A stretch of 64,000 bases of DNA from Cylicocyclus nassatus. Lineage: Eukaryota; Nematoda; Chromadorea; Rhabditida; Strongylidae. The DNA is taken from the NCBI GenBank assembly GCA_958299035.1, contig CATQJL010000223.1, positions 46,364,162 through 46,428,161 of the forward strand. Direction: 5' to 3'. A program made the translations under genes and the position numbers. Below the pieces are notes generated by a model. That model worked only from the letters and a program-made list of their open reading frames with translations. It was not told where the DNA came from and searched no databases. How positions within the stretch are numbered: position 1 is the stretch's first letter; every line of letters starts with the position of its first letter. Positions 1 through 10,683 of this stretch are shown one piece after another.

Positions 1-3000
1 AAATTTACGAACTCCTCTTTAAAGCCTAAATGTAAGAAGCCATCAAAAATGAAACGTCGACTAAAGAAACGTAGTTTTTTCGGCAACAAAAACGATATCC
101 CCTTTGCTTCTTGAACCAAAAACGTTTCCAGCTTCTTATAAGCCGACTATGCCGAGCCCTGGTACAATTACGATTTGCGACTTTCAACCCGACATTTAGA
201 TATGTTTCGAATAAAACTTCTAATACATTTTCAGATACACTTATTGTTAGTTGCAAGATACATGAATTTAATTAGAACTTTGATTCTCATATTTTCAAGA
301 TCTTAGCATTTTTTGATGCAAGATATGACCAACCTAATACATTTATTTTCAATTAAAACTATATATGAGCTAACAGTGTCTTACTACTTCAACAGCTACG
401 CTTTCAAAACGATAAACATCTGATTTGGCCTAAGACAATAGCCATAAGGGCCAAGGGCATTTACAAGAAGAAGAGGGTAATTCGAATGTCCTACTGGCTA
501 CGCGTCACTTGTCCGCCGTCTACTACCTGATAAGCATCAAATTCAGTTTTCTGTCGCAATTCTTTGTTCGGCCCATGTAAAGAGCATTAAGAGTAAGGGC
601 TTCTAGTTAAGCGCTAATATGGTATGACAAGGCTAGCGGTACTTTTTACGGCATGTAAAAGAACTTGAACTAACATTTTGAGTCTCACAATCAGAGGAGA
701 AAGTCGTGAAGTGATGTGGATCAAAATTGAAAATGAAAACTTAGGGCCGGAAAAACCCATTGAGACAAAAGCATTGCCAAATTTGCTTTGCGAACCTATT
801 GGACCAGATATCTGCTTGAACTACGATCCTCGTAAATTACCATGGTATTCCAAAATTAAGAAATTATGAGGAATTTGAAACCCCTTCACAACAATGGAAT
901 AGTTGGAATAGTTCTAGTCCTTGGAACAGAACCTCCTTCCCCCTTCTATGTTAAGATAGAAGGCAGATTCCTAAGATACTGTAACCCTGATACTTCAAAA
1001 TGTATTCGTTCTCTTGGAGCGTGTGCAAAAGTTGTGCAAGAGTGATTTTTTTACAACAAACAGACTCATTTCACCGAATCAGGTTTTCTGCCTAGTGACC
1101 TCTCCCAGGACATCAATACCACATCTTCAAGAGTAGTACAAATTGTTTAGACCTTGAAAACTCTTGACAAAGGGAAAAAATCATAATCATGAATCTTGAG
1201 GAAGTAAGTAAAGCAGGTTCCAAGCACAATACTTCGGTGAAAAAATGCGTGAAAAAAGCGAAGAAGTGCGGTGCAGTGCGGACAATAGTCGCATGAAAGA
1301 AGTTTGAAAAGATGCTGCGCAAGAGCGAAAGGTCATTTGTGACAGGGGTCTCGTGCTGTAAAAATGTGAAATGGAAGCAGCCGAGCCCCCGAAGGGTGGT
1401 CCTGGCGCAACAATTTAGCATGACGTGACAACGAGTAAGCGCCAGTGCTTATATAGGTGACCGCCCCCACCTCTACCGCCTGCGCCTACAGAAAACAAGA
1501 AAGCTCATACGGCCACTGATGAACGATAAACCTATAGGTAAGCTAGGACCAACATTATTGGTAATTGGATGAGCTTAGCACCATGTCGTACTTATGTGGT
1601 ACGTGCTACCAAAATAGTAACGTAATTGGAGCAAGACTTGCAATACATTTGTTTTGTACAATCAAAATGCCTTATAAGCCTCGGTCGGACCTTCCAGAAT
1701 ATTTTTGTTGGAGAAAAAAATAAAGAATGTTAATACAAGTACCATAGACTCAGGTAAGTGAGTGCAAATGAGTTAAACCAACAACTCCAGCAATGGCTCC
1801 AAGCAGAACCCCCAGGGGGAGGAGCCCCATAGGTAGCCATCCATCAATCTAAAACTAATAGCTCCGGTAGCATTCCTTAATGGAGTTGAAAACTTGAAAG
1901 CTACAAGACCGACGTGCTTCAAAATAACTTGTATGCCATCACAATCATTTATTAGCATTAGGTGGAGCTTGAGTATGAAAAAATGATCTCTCAAAATTAT
2001 TCTCCAGCCATGTCTTAGAAGTTTCTCGGAATGACGGGGCTGACATTAGGCACGTCCCCAATAATTTTTAATATATTTGAAAAATTGTTATACTTGTGTG
2101 TAATAAGGATCAAGTCACCCGTACAATGTAATTCATGCAGACCATTTCAAAGATTTCATGGCATTTTTGTGGCGGGGGGGGGGGGGTAAAGTGATATCGT
2201 AACCGAACAATGAAACCAGACTTGGACGTGGGCAACGGGCTTACGCAAGGATTACTGTAGCTTCGCCCATCAAATTGGTTCGAAGTGCATTCCTAAAGGT
2301 TTTTCATGCCAACTTTTTGCTGCTTTTGTTTTAGGCACTTGCTGGCCAGTGGAACAACGCGTGAGTCTTCTCGATATGCCTGTGATAAGTGTTTTGTTAT
2401 TCATTGCCTCTGTCTTCGTTTCTTACTCTAAAAGTCGACATAGTTTTCATAACATAGATGACAGAAATCGTGCTGTGCATAAGGGACTGTTGTCGAAACA
2501 TAACACAGGGAAACAATTACTTTTTTCATTCTAGAATTTCAACTAAAGAAAATATGAGCAAAAAAGGTTTGAAAATTTTTTTTCTAAAAGTGAAAGCGCT
2601 GCTTACAAGAATCTTGGGGGGGGGGGGGGGATTTAGGTGAAAAGGGTCTTTAGACTTACCTACTACCGTCGCAATTTTTTTAGTCATCCTTCTGCTCTTT
2701 TATGAAAAGTTGTAAACAGTTGGTATCTGATTTGTTTAGCCTATTTGTCCACGGGTGTCGTAGGTATGGGAATTTTATGCAAACCGTAGGTTACTATTGA
2801 CTTGAGCAAAATACTTTTGCCCGCATGGTCCTAATTGTTGCTGTTGAATATACTTTACGCATTCTGCAATCAGTGATTGACTCCGGATGGAAATTCAACT
2901 TTCTTTAGCATGCGTGGACTTCTGCTGATTTTAATAGTCACATGTTACCGGGTGGTGCGATTTTGCTTGAATTGATGTTCAATTGAAAAACATGTTTCTG

Positions 3001-3346
3001 TATAGGTGTATAGGTGCAACTATTACGCATTTTTGCAAACCAACGAAAATATGGTACTGTTGACACGGTGAGTGCCAAATGGCGACCAATTTTGACTTTG
3101 AAGACGCCTTGGGATTATGCTGTTTTTGTGCCAACATCAACTGGCAAAATAAACAAGCTGTATCAGGCATTGGGCGATTGAAGCTGCTAAGGCCGTTGCT
3201 TGCTTTCAGCAAAAAAAATGTTTCCCTTACCTAACAAGAACAATTTCTGATGTGCGAGATGGCTACAATAGCTTTAATCACCCTTTGACTAATTAACAGC
3301 TACACGTTTCAGGAAAAGTTCTATAACTGATTTATATAGAATTCTT
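1..3346. other. No recognisable gene
   Basis: Only short ORFs without convincing splice signals or domain motifs are visible here. Two long G tracts (near 2175 and 2615) are the only conspicuous simple sequence. I see no tRNA or other RNA gene. A host intergenic or intronic role is possible but nothing in the sequence shows it. Confidence 0.4.
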
Positions 3347-4088
3347 AGCATGGAATGGTTAGAACTCAACCCAGCCATATCAAACATGCTGTATATCATC
3401 GGACTCGCTTGAAACGCTAATTACACATATATGTTTCTTATCTGCCAAGCAACTATCTGAGAGGAGTTATGAGCGTTTAAATGTGTGATTTGTCAAGTGA
3501 TTGTAATTAATGCGTAAATAAATCAATTCAAGTCTAATCAATTGATCAACTAACTTAACCTGAATTAATTTATTTGTAACTAGTTGACTTAACCGGCTCC
3601 GCCCGGCCCTGTCATTATTATATTCGTAATCAGCATGCTCGACCCCCTTGTGCCAACTCCCAACCCCGTAGCTCAAATTTTGCAAAAAATCGATAAAATC
3701 GGTATCGATCGATGACGAAAAGTAGCCTATGACACCTGCCGGGGCCTGAAGTGTATGTGCGCCAAGTTTGGTCCGGATCGGTTCAGAAATGGAATTTTCT
3801 ATTCGGAACATACGTACAGACATACAGACAGACAGACAGACAAACAGACATTCAGCTTTATACATAAGATAAAAATAACCATAGCTACTGCAGACCCGCG
3901 CCATCGGGCTACCTTTCAAGGAATACATCCGTCGAAATTCGAAAAAATTTCTCGTATTTGAACGCTTATAACTCCTCCCAGATAGTCGCTTGGCATATGA
4001 AGAAGCATGTATTTGAAATTAGCGTTTCAAGAGTCGATGATATACAGCTTGTTTGGAATGGCTGAGTTAAGTTCTGACCATTTCCTCG
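3347..4088. mobile_element. Foldback (MITE-like) element with ~135-bp inverted arms
   Basis: The left arm (about 3347-3483) and right arm (about 3956-4088) are inverted, imperfect copies of each other. Both carry the phrases tgtatatcatcg, ttgaaacgctaat and gaggagttatgagcgtt in matching order. No transposase is encoded between them. The arms resemble in part the foldbacks at 24400 and 26256, which also contain an 'aggag(t/c)tatgagc' segment. The interior has been invaded by a Helitron (3580-3869). The exact ends and target duplication are not clear. Confidence 0.6.
3580..3869 (-). mobile_element. Short non-autonomous Helitron
   Basis: Read on the minus strand the element begins TCTTATGTATAAAGCTG and ends CTAG, preceded by a GC-rich hairpin (CCGG-GCGGAG-CCGG) about 10 nt before the end. 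It sits between host A and host T with no target duplication. These are the classical Helitron terminal rules (5'-TC, 3'-CTRR, A|T insertion). It carries a CAGA/CATA microsatellite near its 5' end and ATCGAT-rich sequence inside. It shares both termini with the longer copy at 56912-58105. There is no Rep/helicase coding capacity. Confidence 0.75.
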
Positions 4089-5518
4089 TTAGCGTAGCTA
4101 TTCGCTTTTCATTATGAGTTATCCTTGTCTCCTATTTTCCTTTTTGTTCCTCTGTTGTGCGTATTTTGAGGCGTGATGAGCTCACTTACTGTATATTTGT
4201 AGGCAAATAAACATATAAATTAGTTCTTTGAGGGGGGTAATTACTGCAAGAATTGTTTCGCCGCATTCCGAAGCAGGGGTCGTGTGCGTGTGTCAGCGCG
4301 GTCGACCACAGCGGAAACGTGTTCCTAGTGAGTGGAAGGTTGCAAATTCGGTGTCCAGCAGGCAGCTTCGTGCACACTCACTGACAAACAAGTAGTGCCT
4401 AACCATTGTGTACTATACATGACTGATCATTTGGGTAAACTGCAGTTTAAAGCTATTGTAACAATATTTGGTTCAGCGACAGCGCATTCCAGCAAGCATA
4501 CTGTAGTTTGTAAATATTTTCACAAAGGGACATCAACAATTGCTGATGAGACAGTTTTCGGAATTTGTCGAAGGCTACAGAGTATGTACTGGAGAGCGTA
4601 GCGTTTGCACATGCAAACCTAAGGTAAAATATTGAAAATCAGGTATTTCATGAACGACGGCTTGAAGATTGGGCAGAATTTGAAAATTCAGGATCGGAAT
4701 AATACTCCTATGTAGAGTCTCTCAATGGTGTTTTCACGACTACTTCAACTACTTATCTGATCATTTGCGTAGTCATCTACATATTCCATAGAACTTTTTT
4801 GCTTATGTTTGTAATGGCTGTGATACCAACATAGACTCGAAAACGTAGGGAAAAAGTTGCGTGGCAAAAAAAAAAACAGTTTCATATGATGCAAAGTCTT
4901 ACAGAATGTTAGCGCGAAGATTTCTTGGAGCAGTAATCGTGGATCTTGATGTTTTAGGTTTGGGCATACCCTCGTTTAGAAAATTTGAATTGACCATTTT
5001 GCGATTCCAGGATGAGATTTTTCAATAATTGTAATATTCGTATTCATATCACAGCATTTTGATCAAGCGGAATATAGGGACATTTCACCATTACGGAGTT
5101 ATACACACTGTGCATCTGAAGTTTATGGTGAATTTGGAGGGTCTGGCAATCTGCCAAATTGCATGGAACTACTGAGATTATGCGCACAAGCCTTCCTGTT
5201 CCAACTTGATTCAAATATTCTTATTAACATGCATATGCTAAGTGAACAGTTTTGACTCCTCCAGGGGCACAGGACAATCTTGGAAGAAGTTTGGCATGTC
5301 TGTGAGTCTGCATAAATGCGATAAAACCGCAATGAAAAATCTGCATTTTCCAACTAAGGGTTCAGTTGCCAATCACTGATAAAGTTTTTGTAATGCTTCC
5401 GAGCGAGTAATCGCGCAAGGGAACATTTTACGGCATTCTCTTCCTACAACCTTCGTTCAATAGCGAGTTTATTGCGTCACAGCTGGTGACTATGCACTTG
5501 TGTGTTTTTGTTGTTCCA
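4089..5518. other. No recognisable gene
   Basis: AT-rich sequence with only small, motif-free ORFs and no repeats that I could pair elsewhere in the window. Confidence 0.35.
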
Positions 5519-5689
5519 TAGTAAGCATGTAGTTGTTTTGACCACCGGCGCTAAGCGCGTTAGTTTGTAACTTCTAAGTGCTACCGGTCGCTAACGGAAT
5601 TATCGTCCCTGCACATCTGCTCCGGCCACCGGACCTGCCAATCAACGGCCAATCTCTAAAGAATGAAGTAACACAACTACATGCTTATT
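5519..5689. repeat. Small inverted-repeat element, 170 bp
   Basis: Arms of about 17 bp (gtaagcatgtagttgt at 5521 and its inverse ending at 5689) enclose about 135 bp of GC-richer sequence. The size and structure fit a MITE. No target duplication could be fixed with confidence. From 5690 to 6089 nothing further is recognisable. Confidence 0.5.
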
Positions 5690-6094
5690 GTTAGTAAGCA
5701 GCTTCTCACTTTAAGCCTGTTTGCTTTCGCAATTGTGTACGATTTTGCGCAGTAGTGGACAACTGTCTTCTCACTTTCAGAGTTCGACAGGGTGTTCACT
5801 TTTCTTTGGTAAAATCTGTGTCAGAGCATTAATTCTGCGTCCTTTGCCCACATCTGACTCAAATAAAATCGCTTTCGGTCCGTCTTGACCATTTTCTTGA
5901 ACTTAGAAATCGTATTCTAGCTCAATGATATGCAAAGTAAAATACTTCAGAAAATGTCCCCATTCCCTACTGACCTTAGATTTCTCGACTAGAGAGTGTT
6001 CAAACTAGTACGCAAAGCCAGATTTTTACGACCTCTCATACGAGATTTGTATTCCGATATGAAAGAAAGGGATGAATCCAAAATTCTTCCATCT

Positions 6095-6649
6095 TGTGTT
6101 GGTTGGTGGTGGGGATATATCAGAACTATAAGGCTTCGAATACCAAACCACAACCAAAAGTACTGCCACGCGGGACTTCGTATACGCACGAGCACACCTC
6201 AAACTTGGGTAATTAAACTTTATCTGGGTAACAAGAATAACAACAACAACACGGATAGAATAAATAACAAAATGATATTACTAAATGATGAACTACAAAT
6301 AGGAATGATATGGCTGGAAGAAGGCACAAATGATGATTCAAACTAATGTTGAAGTAAGAGGCGAAAACTGTATGGCGACTGACTCTGACTGTGCACTGCC
6401 AGCTACTTATATGCCTGAAACCAAATCGTCTAGGCACAGCTGTGCATGAATTCACAGATACGCGAAAGAAATGGTGAAAATCACATCTGATGCTAACATC
6501 TGCACATTCCTACAACAGCAAAAACAGTGCTAGCTACTAAATTCATCTTTGCTGTACGAGGCAAAAAATTACTCAACCACACAAACAAGTTCAAATAATC
6601 CTCGCATTTTGGGACAGAGAAGAATAATACGAATGGCGGATTTCGTATA
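6095..6649 (-). repeat. LTR 1 (3'-most LTR of the array)
   Basis: This is the 555-bp LTR. On the minus strand it starts TATACGAAATCC and ends CCAACACA. Its outer edge abuts the target duplication catct (6090-6094). The preceding purine-rich GCGAGGCCGGAG on the minus strand (ending at 6650) is a plausible polypurine tract. A TATA-like box (minus-strand CATATAAG, 6406-6413) is followed by CAGTCAGAGTCAGT, a plausible start region. Confidence 0.8.
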
Positions 6650-6670
6650 CTCCGGCCTCGCAAAGAGAGA

Positions 6671-7837
6671 TCAGATTGACTGGGTCTGAAATGCACTGTT
6701 TGCCTTTAGTCTTCCTTTCTTCGCACTCCACGCCACTCCTTTCTTCTCGTCCCACAGTAGTGTGCGTTTGGAAATTATTTTCATGTTGTCCTTGACCTTC
6801 TTCGCCTGACGCATAAGTTTTCGTTGCTTGTGGGCAATTTCTTCAAGCAACCCGCAGATAGCATGGTGGTTAAGTATGACAGCGTCACTTTTGGTGTTTC
6901 TACGATAGAAACATGAAGCTTCTTCTGTGTGGTCCTCAGTGTGACGGACTGCGACACATCGGCAAAGTTTGCTTCCGTGCTGAACGTCGATTCTTCTTGT
7001 GTCACTACGCAAATTCAAGCAGGCATCTATATGCTGTTTTCGAGTTCCATGGCAGTTCACATTCACGTCAGAGCGTCTTCCTGTGCAGGAGAAATGATCC
7101 AGATTCTGCTCAATTTTCCTCATCTGTCGTTGACGTTGTGCGATGTTCTTTTGTTTTCCTTCTTCATCGTAGGAAAAACTTCCTTTTAGTGTGTGCTTTC
7201 TCTTGCATTTGGCATTACTTCTTTTGCTTTCTTCTTGTTTTTGTGATAGTGTAGGAGCCGGTTGGATGTTCCTTCGCCTTTTTTCACTACTGCTTTGCGT
7301 CCTGTATCGCCTTTGCACTTCCGCTTTTTCCTTCATAGCCAGTTTTGATGAATGTTTTGCGAGAGCAGTTCTCCTTTGTGCCTTCTGATCCTCCTCTTGG
7401 ATCTCTTGTTGGATGGCGTCGGTTCCATTCTTCATACCCCATGCTTTGAAGGTTTCGAAGTACTGGCTCATCTTTTGTATCGAGTCTAGAATTTCTTGCT
7501 GCTGTCGTTTGACATCTTCTTTAAAGTTCAGAAACTCCCGCCATGCCTTGTGTATAGTTTTGCCTTCGTTCCTTGAAGCAAATTCGTTTCGACTCAGATC
7601 CGGCTTTGCTATGAAGTCATCATATTTTGCAGTAAATTCGGTAAATGGGGCATCTGTTGGACTCCAATAAGAAGCGTTTTTTCTGTGTTGCTGTGGGAAT
7701 CTGCGGGCAATTTGTCCACCTGTGTCCGTTCCCTCCACAGCGCTCACATAGGTTGCTTGCTTTCCATCTATCAGTTGCTCCTGATGGTTTTGTCGCCATC
7801 GTGTCGTGGTTCGAATAATTTCTTGTTTGTGTTTCAA
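6671..7837 (-). CDS. Orphan ORF2 of the LTR element, unit 1
   Basis: The 388-residue ORF overlaps the end of gag by 218 nt in the +1 frame relative to gag and stops about 20 nt before the 3' LTR. It is rich in Lys, Arg and Gln. Residues ~90-200 look like coiled coil (FKEDVKRQQQEILDSIQKM and what follows). Residues ~250-330 hold a cluster of Cys and His (for example NCHGTRKQHIDAC and a CRC...H...H...C stretch) that may be degenerate metal-binding knuckles. I see no protease DTG/DSG, RT YxDD or integrase motif. It could be expressed by +1 frameshifting or reinitiation, or could be a decayed remnant of gag-pol. Its open length in all four units favours a retained reading frame, but identical recent copies cannot show selection. 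Confidence 0.55.
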   Translation of the reverse strand: MKHKQEIIRTTTRWRQNHQEQLIDGKQATYVSAVEGTDTGGQIARRFPQQHRKNASYWSPTDAPFTEFTAKYDDFIAKPDLSRNEFASRNEGKTIHKAWREFLNFKEDVKRQQQEILDSIQKMSQYFETFKAWGMKNGTDAIQQEIQEEDQKAQRRTALAKHSSKLAMKEKAEVQRRYRTQSSSEKRRRNIQPAPTLSQKQEESKRSNAKCKRKHTLKGSFSYDEEGKQKNIAQRQRQMRKIEQNLDHFSCTGRRSDVNVNCHGTRKQHIDACLNLRSDTRRIDVQHGSKLCRCVAVRHTEDHTEEASCFYRRNTKSDAVILNHHAICGLLEEIAHKQRKLMRQAKKVKDNMKIISKRTLLWDEKKGVAWSAKKGRLKANSAFQTQSI

Positions 7838-8786
7838 TCGAGAGCATGTGGTTTATCTGTTCCTCTTGTGATATGACGTCATCAATGGCGTCGAGCCATT
7901 GGTCCAATGTCCACTCGCTATTGTTTTCTTCTTTGTGTCTAAGTCGTTTCTCCATAGCTGCTTTCCTGATGCGTACGTGAAACTTCTGGAGAAAGATTTG
8001 GATTGTTATCTGATTGCTGAGGTGCTGCTCGTGTTCTTCTAGTTGCGCTGCGATAGTTGAGAGTTTGTCCCATAATTGACGTTGATCTGCGGTGGTAGGT
8101 CCTCTTGCCAAGCAGTTGTGTAGACTTTTGTTCAGTTCCAGTATAATGCCATCTTTGTTACCATAGCGTTTCGTCAAATGTTGTATGGCTTTTTCGTAAT
8201 TGCTTGCTGATATGAAGAATCGCGAGATCGATTGCTTCGCCTTCCCACTCAGGGCTGACAGTAAATAGTTGAATTTTTGCAATTCCGTTAGTTCCTGGTC
8301 GTGTACGTTGGCTTTGAATATGGCCCAGAAGTTGTCCCATTCCCATTTCTTTCCTGTGAAGCTTGGGATAGGTATAGTTGCAAGTTTGCTGACTGCTGCA
8401 GAACATTGGTGGTCGGTTCCACTTGTTCGGAGCGTAGCTGCCGTCGTTATTTCTTGTAGCATCTGCTTGGTATTGGATTTGTGTGCGTATAACTTCATGA
8501 TAGTCTCTTGAGCAATCTCCGCGTGCTTGTCTAACTGATCTTCTTCTTCGCCTGTGGTATCCTGAAGTTTATCGAAAGCTTCCGTGAGTTTGGTTAAGGA
8601 TGCTTCGAGAAGTTCCAGATACTCGTCGCACCTCGCCACAGTCATTGTGAATTCCTTGACTTGTTCTTGTTGTGTGCTTTCTTCCTTCAGGTGTTGAAGA
8701 CGCTGTGTGGATTCTTCCAACCATGCCAGAGCGACTTGGCTTCTTTTGGTCATCAGTCCCTTGTACGCTCTTACTGTAGTTGTCAT
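7620..8786 (-). CDS. Bel/Pao-type Gag, unit 1
   Basis: The 388-residue ORF starts at an ATG about 140 nt downstream of the primer-binding site. Residues ~20-120 are helical and charged. Residues ~130-245 match the layout of the Pao-retrotransposon Gag domain (DUF1759-like): IPIPSFTGKKWEWDNFW, then KFNYLLSALSGKAK, then the NYEKAIQHLTKRYG segment. A CCHC zinc knuckle (CERCGGNGHRWTNC, CX2CX4HX4C) lies at 347-360. The frame closes 28 residues later. In complete Bel/Pao elements the polyprotein would continue into protease and RT, but here no pol follows. Gag would package the RNA into virus-like particles, and reverse transcription would have to be supplied by another element. Confidence 0.8.
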   Translation of the reverse strand: MTTTVRAYKGLMTKRSQVALAWLEESTQRLQHLKEESTQQEQVKEFTMTVARCDEYLELLEASLTKLTEAFDKLQDTTGEEEDQLDKHAEIAQETIMKLYAHKSNTKQMLQEITTAATLRTSGTDHQCSAAVSKLATIPIPSFTGKKWEWDNFWAIFKANVHDQELTELQKFNYLLSALSGKAKQSISRFFISASNYEKAIQHLTKRYGNKDGIILELNKSLHNCLARGPTTADQRQLWDKLSTIAAQLEEHEQHLSNQITIQIFLQKFHVRIRKAAMEKRLRHKEENNSEWTLDQWLDAIDDVISQEEQINHMLSIETQTRNYSNHDTMATKPSGATDRWKASNLCERCGGNGHRWTNCPQIPTATQKKRFLLESNRCPIYRIYCKI

Positions 8787-8940
8787 TATGGAAGTGCAGG
8801 CAAAAAGAAATTCTGTGCAATTCCAGTATGTGCAGGTGATCCGCTATCGTGCAACAATCAAAGCGTATCGTGCAAAGCAAGCGAGACACACTTTATCTTC
8901 TGCAATAAAAGGTACCTCTTGATTTGGTCGATGCACCACT

Positions 8941-9495
8941 TGTGTTGGTTGGTGGTGGGGATATATCAGAACTATAAGGCTTCGAATACCAAACCACAAC
9001 CAAAAGTACTGCCACGCGGGACTTCGTATACGCACGAGCACACCTCAAACTTGGGTAATTAAACTTTATCTGGGTAACAAGAATAACAACAACAACACGG
9101 ATAGAATAAATAACAAAATGATATTACTAAATGATGAACTACAAATAGGAATGATATGGCTGGAAGAAGGCACAAATGATGATTCAAACTAATGTTGAAG
9201 TAAGAGGCGAAAACTGTATGGCGACTGACTCTGACTGTGCACTGCCAGCTACTTATATGCCTGAAACCAAATCGTCTAGGCACAGCTGTGCATGAATTCA
9301 CAGATACGCGAAAGAAATGGTGAAAATCACATCTGATGCTAACATCTGCACATTCCTACAACAGCAAAAACAGTGCTAGCTACTAAATTCATCTTTGCTG
9401 TACGAGGCAAAAAATTACTCAACCACACAAACAAGTTCAAATAATCCTCGCATTTTGGGACAGAGAAGAATAATACGAATGGCGGATTTCGTATA
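8941..9495 (-). repeat. LTR 2
   Basis: Identical by eye to LTR 1. It is shared between two neighbouring internal regions: it acts as 3' LTR for the unit on its right and 5' LTR for the unit on its left. Confidence 0.8.
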
Positions 9496-9516
9496 CTCCG
9501 GCCTCGCAAAGAGAGA

Positions 9517-10683
9517 TCAGATTGACTGGGTCTGAAATGCACTGTTTGCCTTTAGTCTTCCTTTCTTCGCACTCCACGCCACTCCTTTCTTCTCGTCCCA
9601 CAGTAGTGTGCGTTTGGAAATTATTTTCATGTTGTCCTTGACCTTCTTCGCCTGACGCATAAGTTTTCGTTGCTTGTGGGCAATTTCTTCAAGCAACCCG
9701 CAGATAGCATGGTGGTTAAGTATGACAGCGTCACTTTTGGTGTTTCTACGATAGAAACATGAAGCTTCTTCTGTGTGGTCCTCAGTGTGACGGACTGCGA
9801 CACATCGGCAAAGTTTGCTTCCGTGCTGAACGTCGATTCTTCTTGTGTCACTACGCAAATTCAAGCAGGCATCTATATGCTGTTTTCGAGTTCCATGGCA
9901 GTTCACATTCACGTCAGAGCGTCTTCCTGTGCAGGAGAAATGATCCAGATTCTGCTCAATTTTCCTCATCTGTCGTTGACGTTGTGCGATGTTCTTTTGT
10001 TTTCCTTCTTCATCGTAGGAAAAACTTCCTTTTAGTGTGTGCTTTCTCTTGCATTTGGCATTACTTCTTTTGCTTTCTTCTTGTTTTTGTGATAGTGTAG
10101 GAGCCGGTTGGATGTTCCTTCGCCTTTTTTCACTACTGCTTTGCGTCCTGTATCGCCTTTGCACTTCCGCTTTTTCCTTCATAGCCAGTTTTGATGAATG
10201 TTTTGCGAGAGCAGTTCTCCTTTGTGCCTTCTGATCCTCCTCTTGGATCTCTTGTTGGATGGCGTCGGTTCCATTCTTCATACCCCATGCTTTGAAGGTT
10301 TCGAAGTACTGGCTCATCTTTTGTATCGAGTCTAGAATTTCTTGCTGCTGTCGTTTGACATCTTCTTTAAAGTTCAGAAACTCCCGCCATGCCTTGTGTA
10401 TAGTTTTGCCTTCGTTCCTTGAAGCAAATTCGTTTCGACTCAGATCCGGCTTTGCTATGAAGTCATCATATTTTGCAGTAAATTCGGTAAATGGGGCATC
10501 TGTTGGACTCCAATAAGAAGCGTTTTTTCTGTGTTGCTGTGGGAATCTGCGGGCAATTTGTCCACCTGTGTCCGTTCCCTCCACAGCGCTCACATAGGTT
10601 GCTTGCTTTCCATCTATCAGTTGCTCCTGATGGTTTTGTCGCCATCGTGTCGTGGTTCGAATAATTTCTTGTTTGTGTTTCAA
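9517..10683 (-). CDS. Orphan ORF2, unit 2
   Basis: Identical to ORF2 of unit 1, including the 218-nt +1 overlap with gag. Confidence 0.55.
   Translation of the reverse strand: MKHKQEIIRTTTRWRQNHQEQLIDGKQATYVSAVEGTDTGGQIARRFPQQHRKNASYWSPTDAPFTEFTAKYDDFIAKPDLSRNEFASRNEGKTIHKAWREFLNFKEDVKRQQQEILDSIQKMSQYFETFKAWGMKNGTDAIQQEIQEEDQKAQRRTALAKHSSKLAMKEKAEVQRRYRTQSSSEKRRRNIQPAPTLSQKQEESKRSNAKCKRKHTLKGSFSYDEEGKQKNIAQRQRQMRKIEQNLDHFSCTGRRSDVNVNCHGTRKQHIDACLNLRSDTRRIDVQHGSKLCRCVAVRHTEDHTEEASCFYRRNTKSDAVILNHHAICGLLEEIAHKQRKLMRQAKKVKDNMKIISKRTLLWDEKKGVAWSAKKGRLKANSAFQTQSI

Noticed and set aside
3467..3928. 153-codon minus-strand ORF with CLSVCMSVRMF
   Set aside because: It runs through the Helitron microsatellite and the foldback arms; not a gene.
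4541..4585. Hammerhead-ribozyme-like ctgatga ... gtcgaag
   Set aside because: The core needs GAAA after stem II and a paired stem III; here the sequence is GAAG and flanking stems do not form.
6913..7254. Plus-strand 113-codon ORF, repeated in every unit of the array
   Set aside because: It is the reverse-complement shadow of ORF2 and repeats only because the unit repeats.
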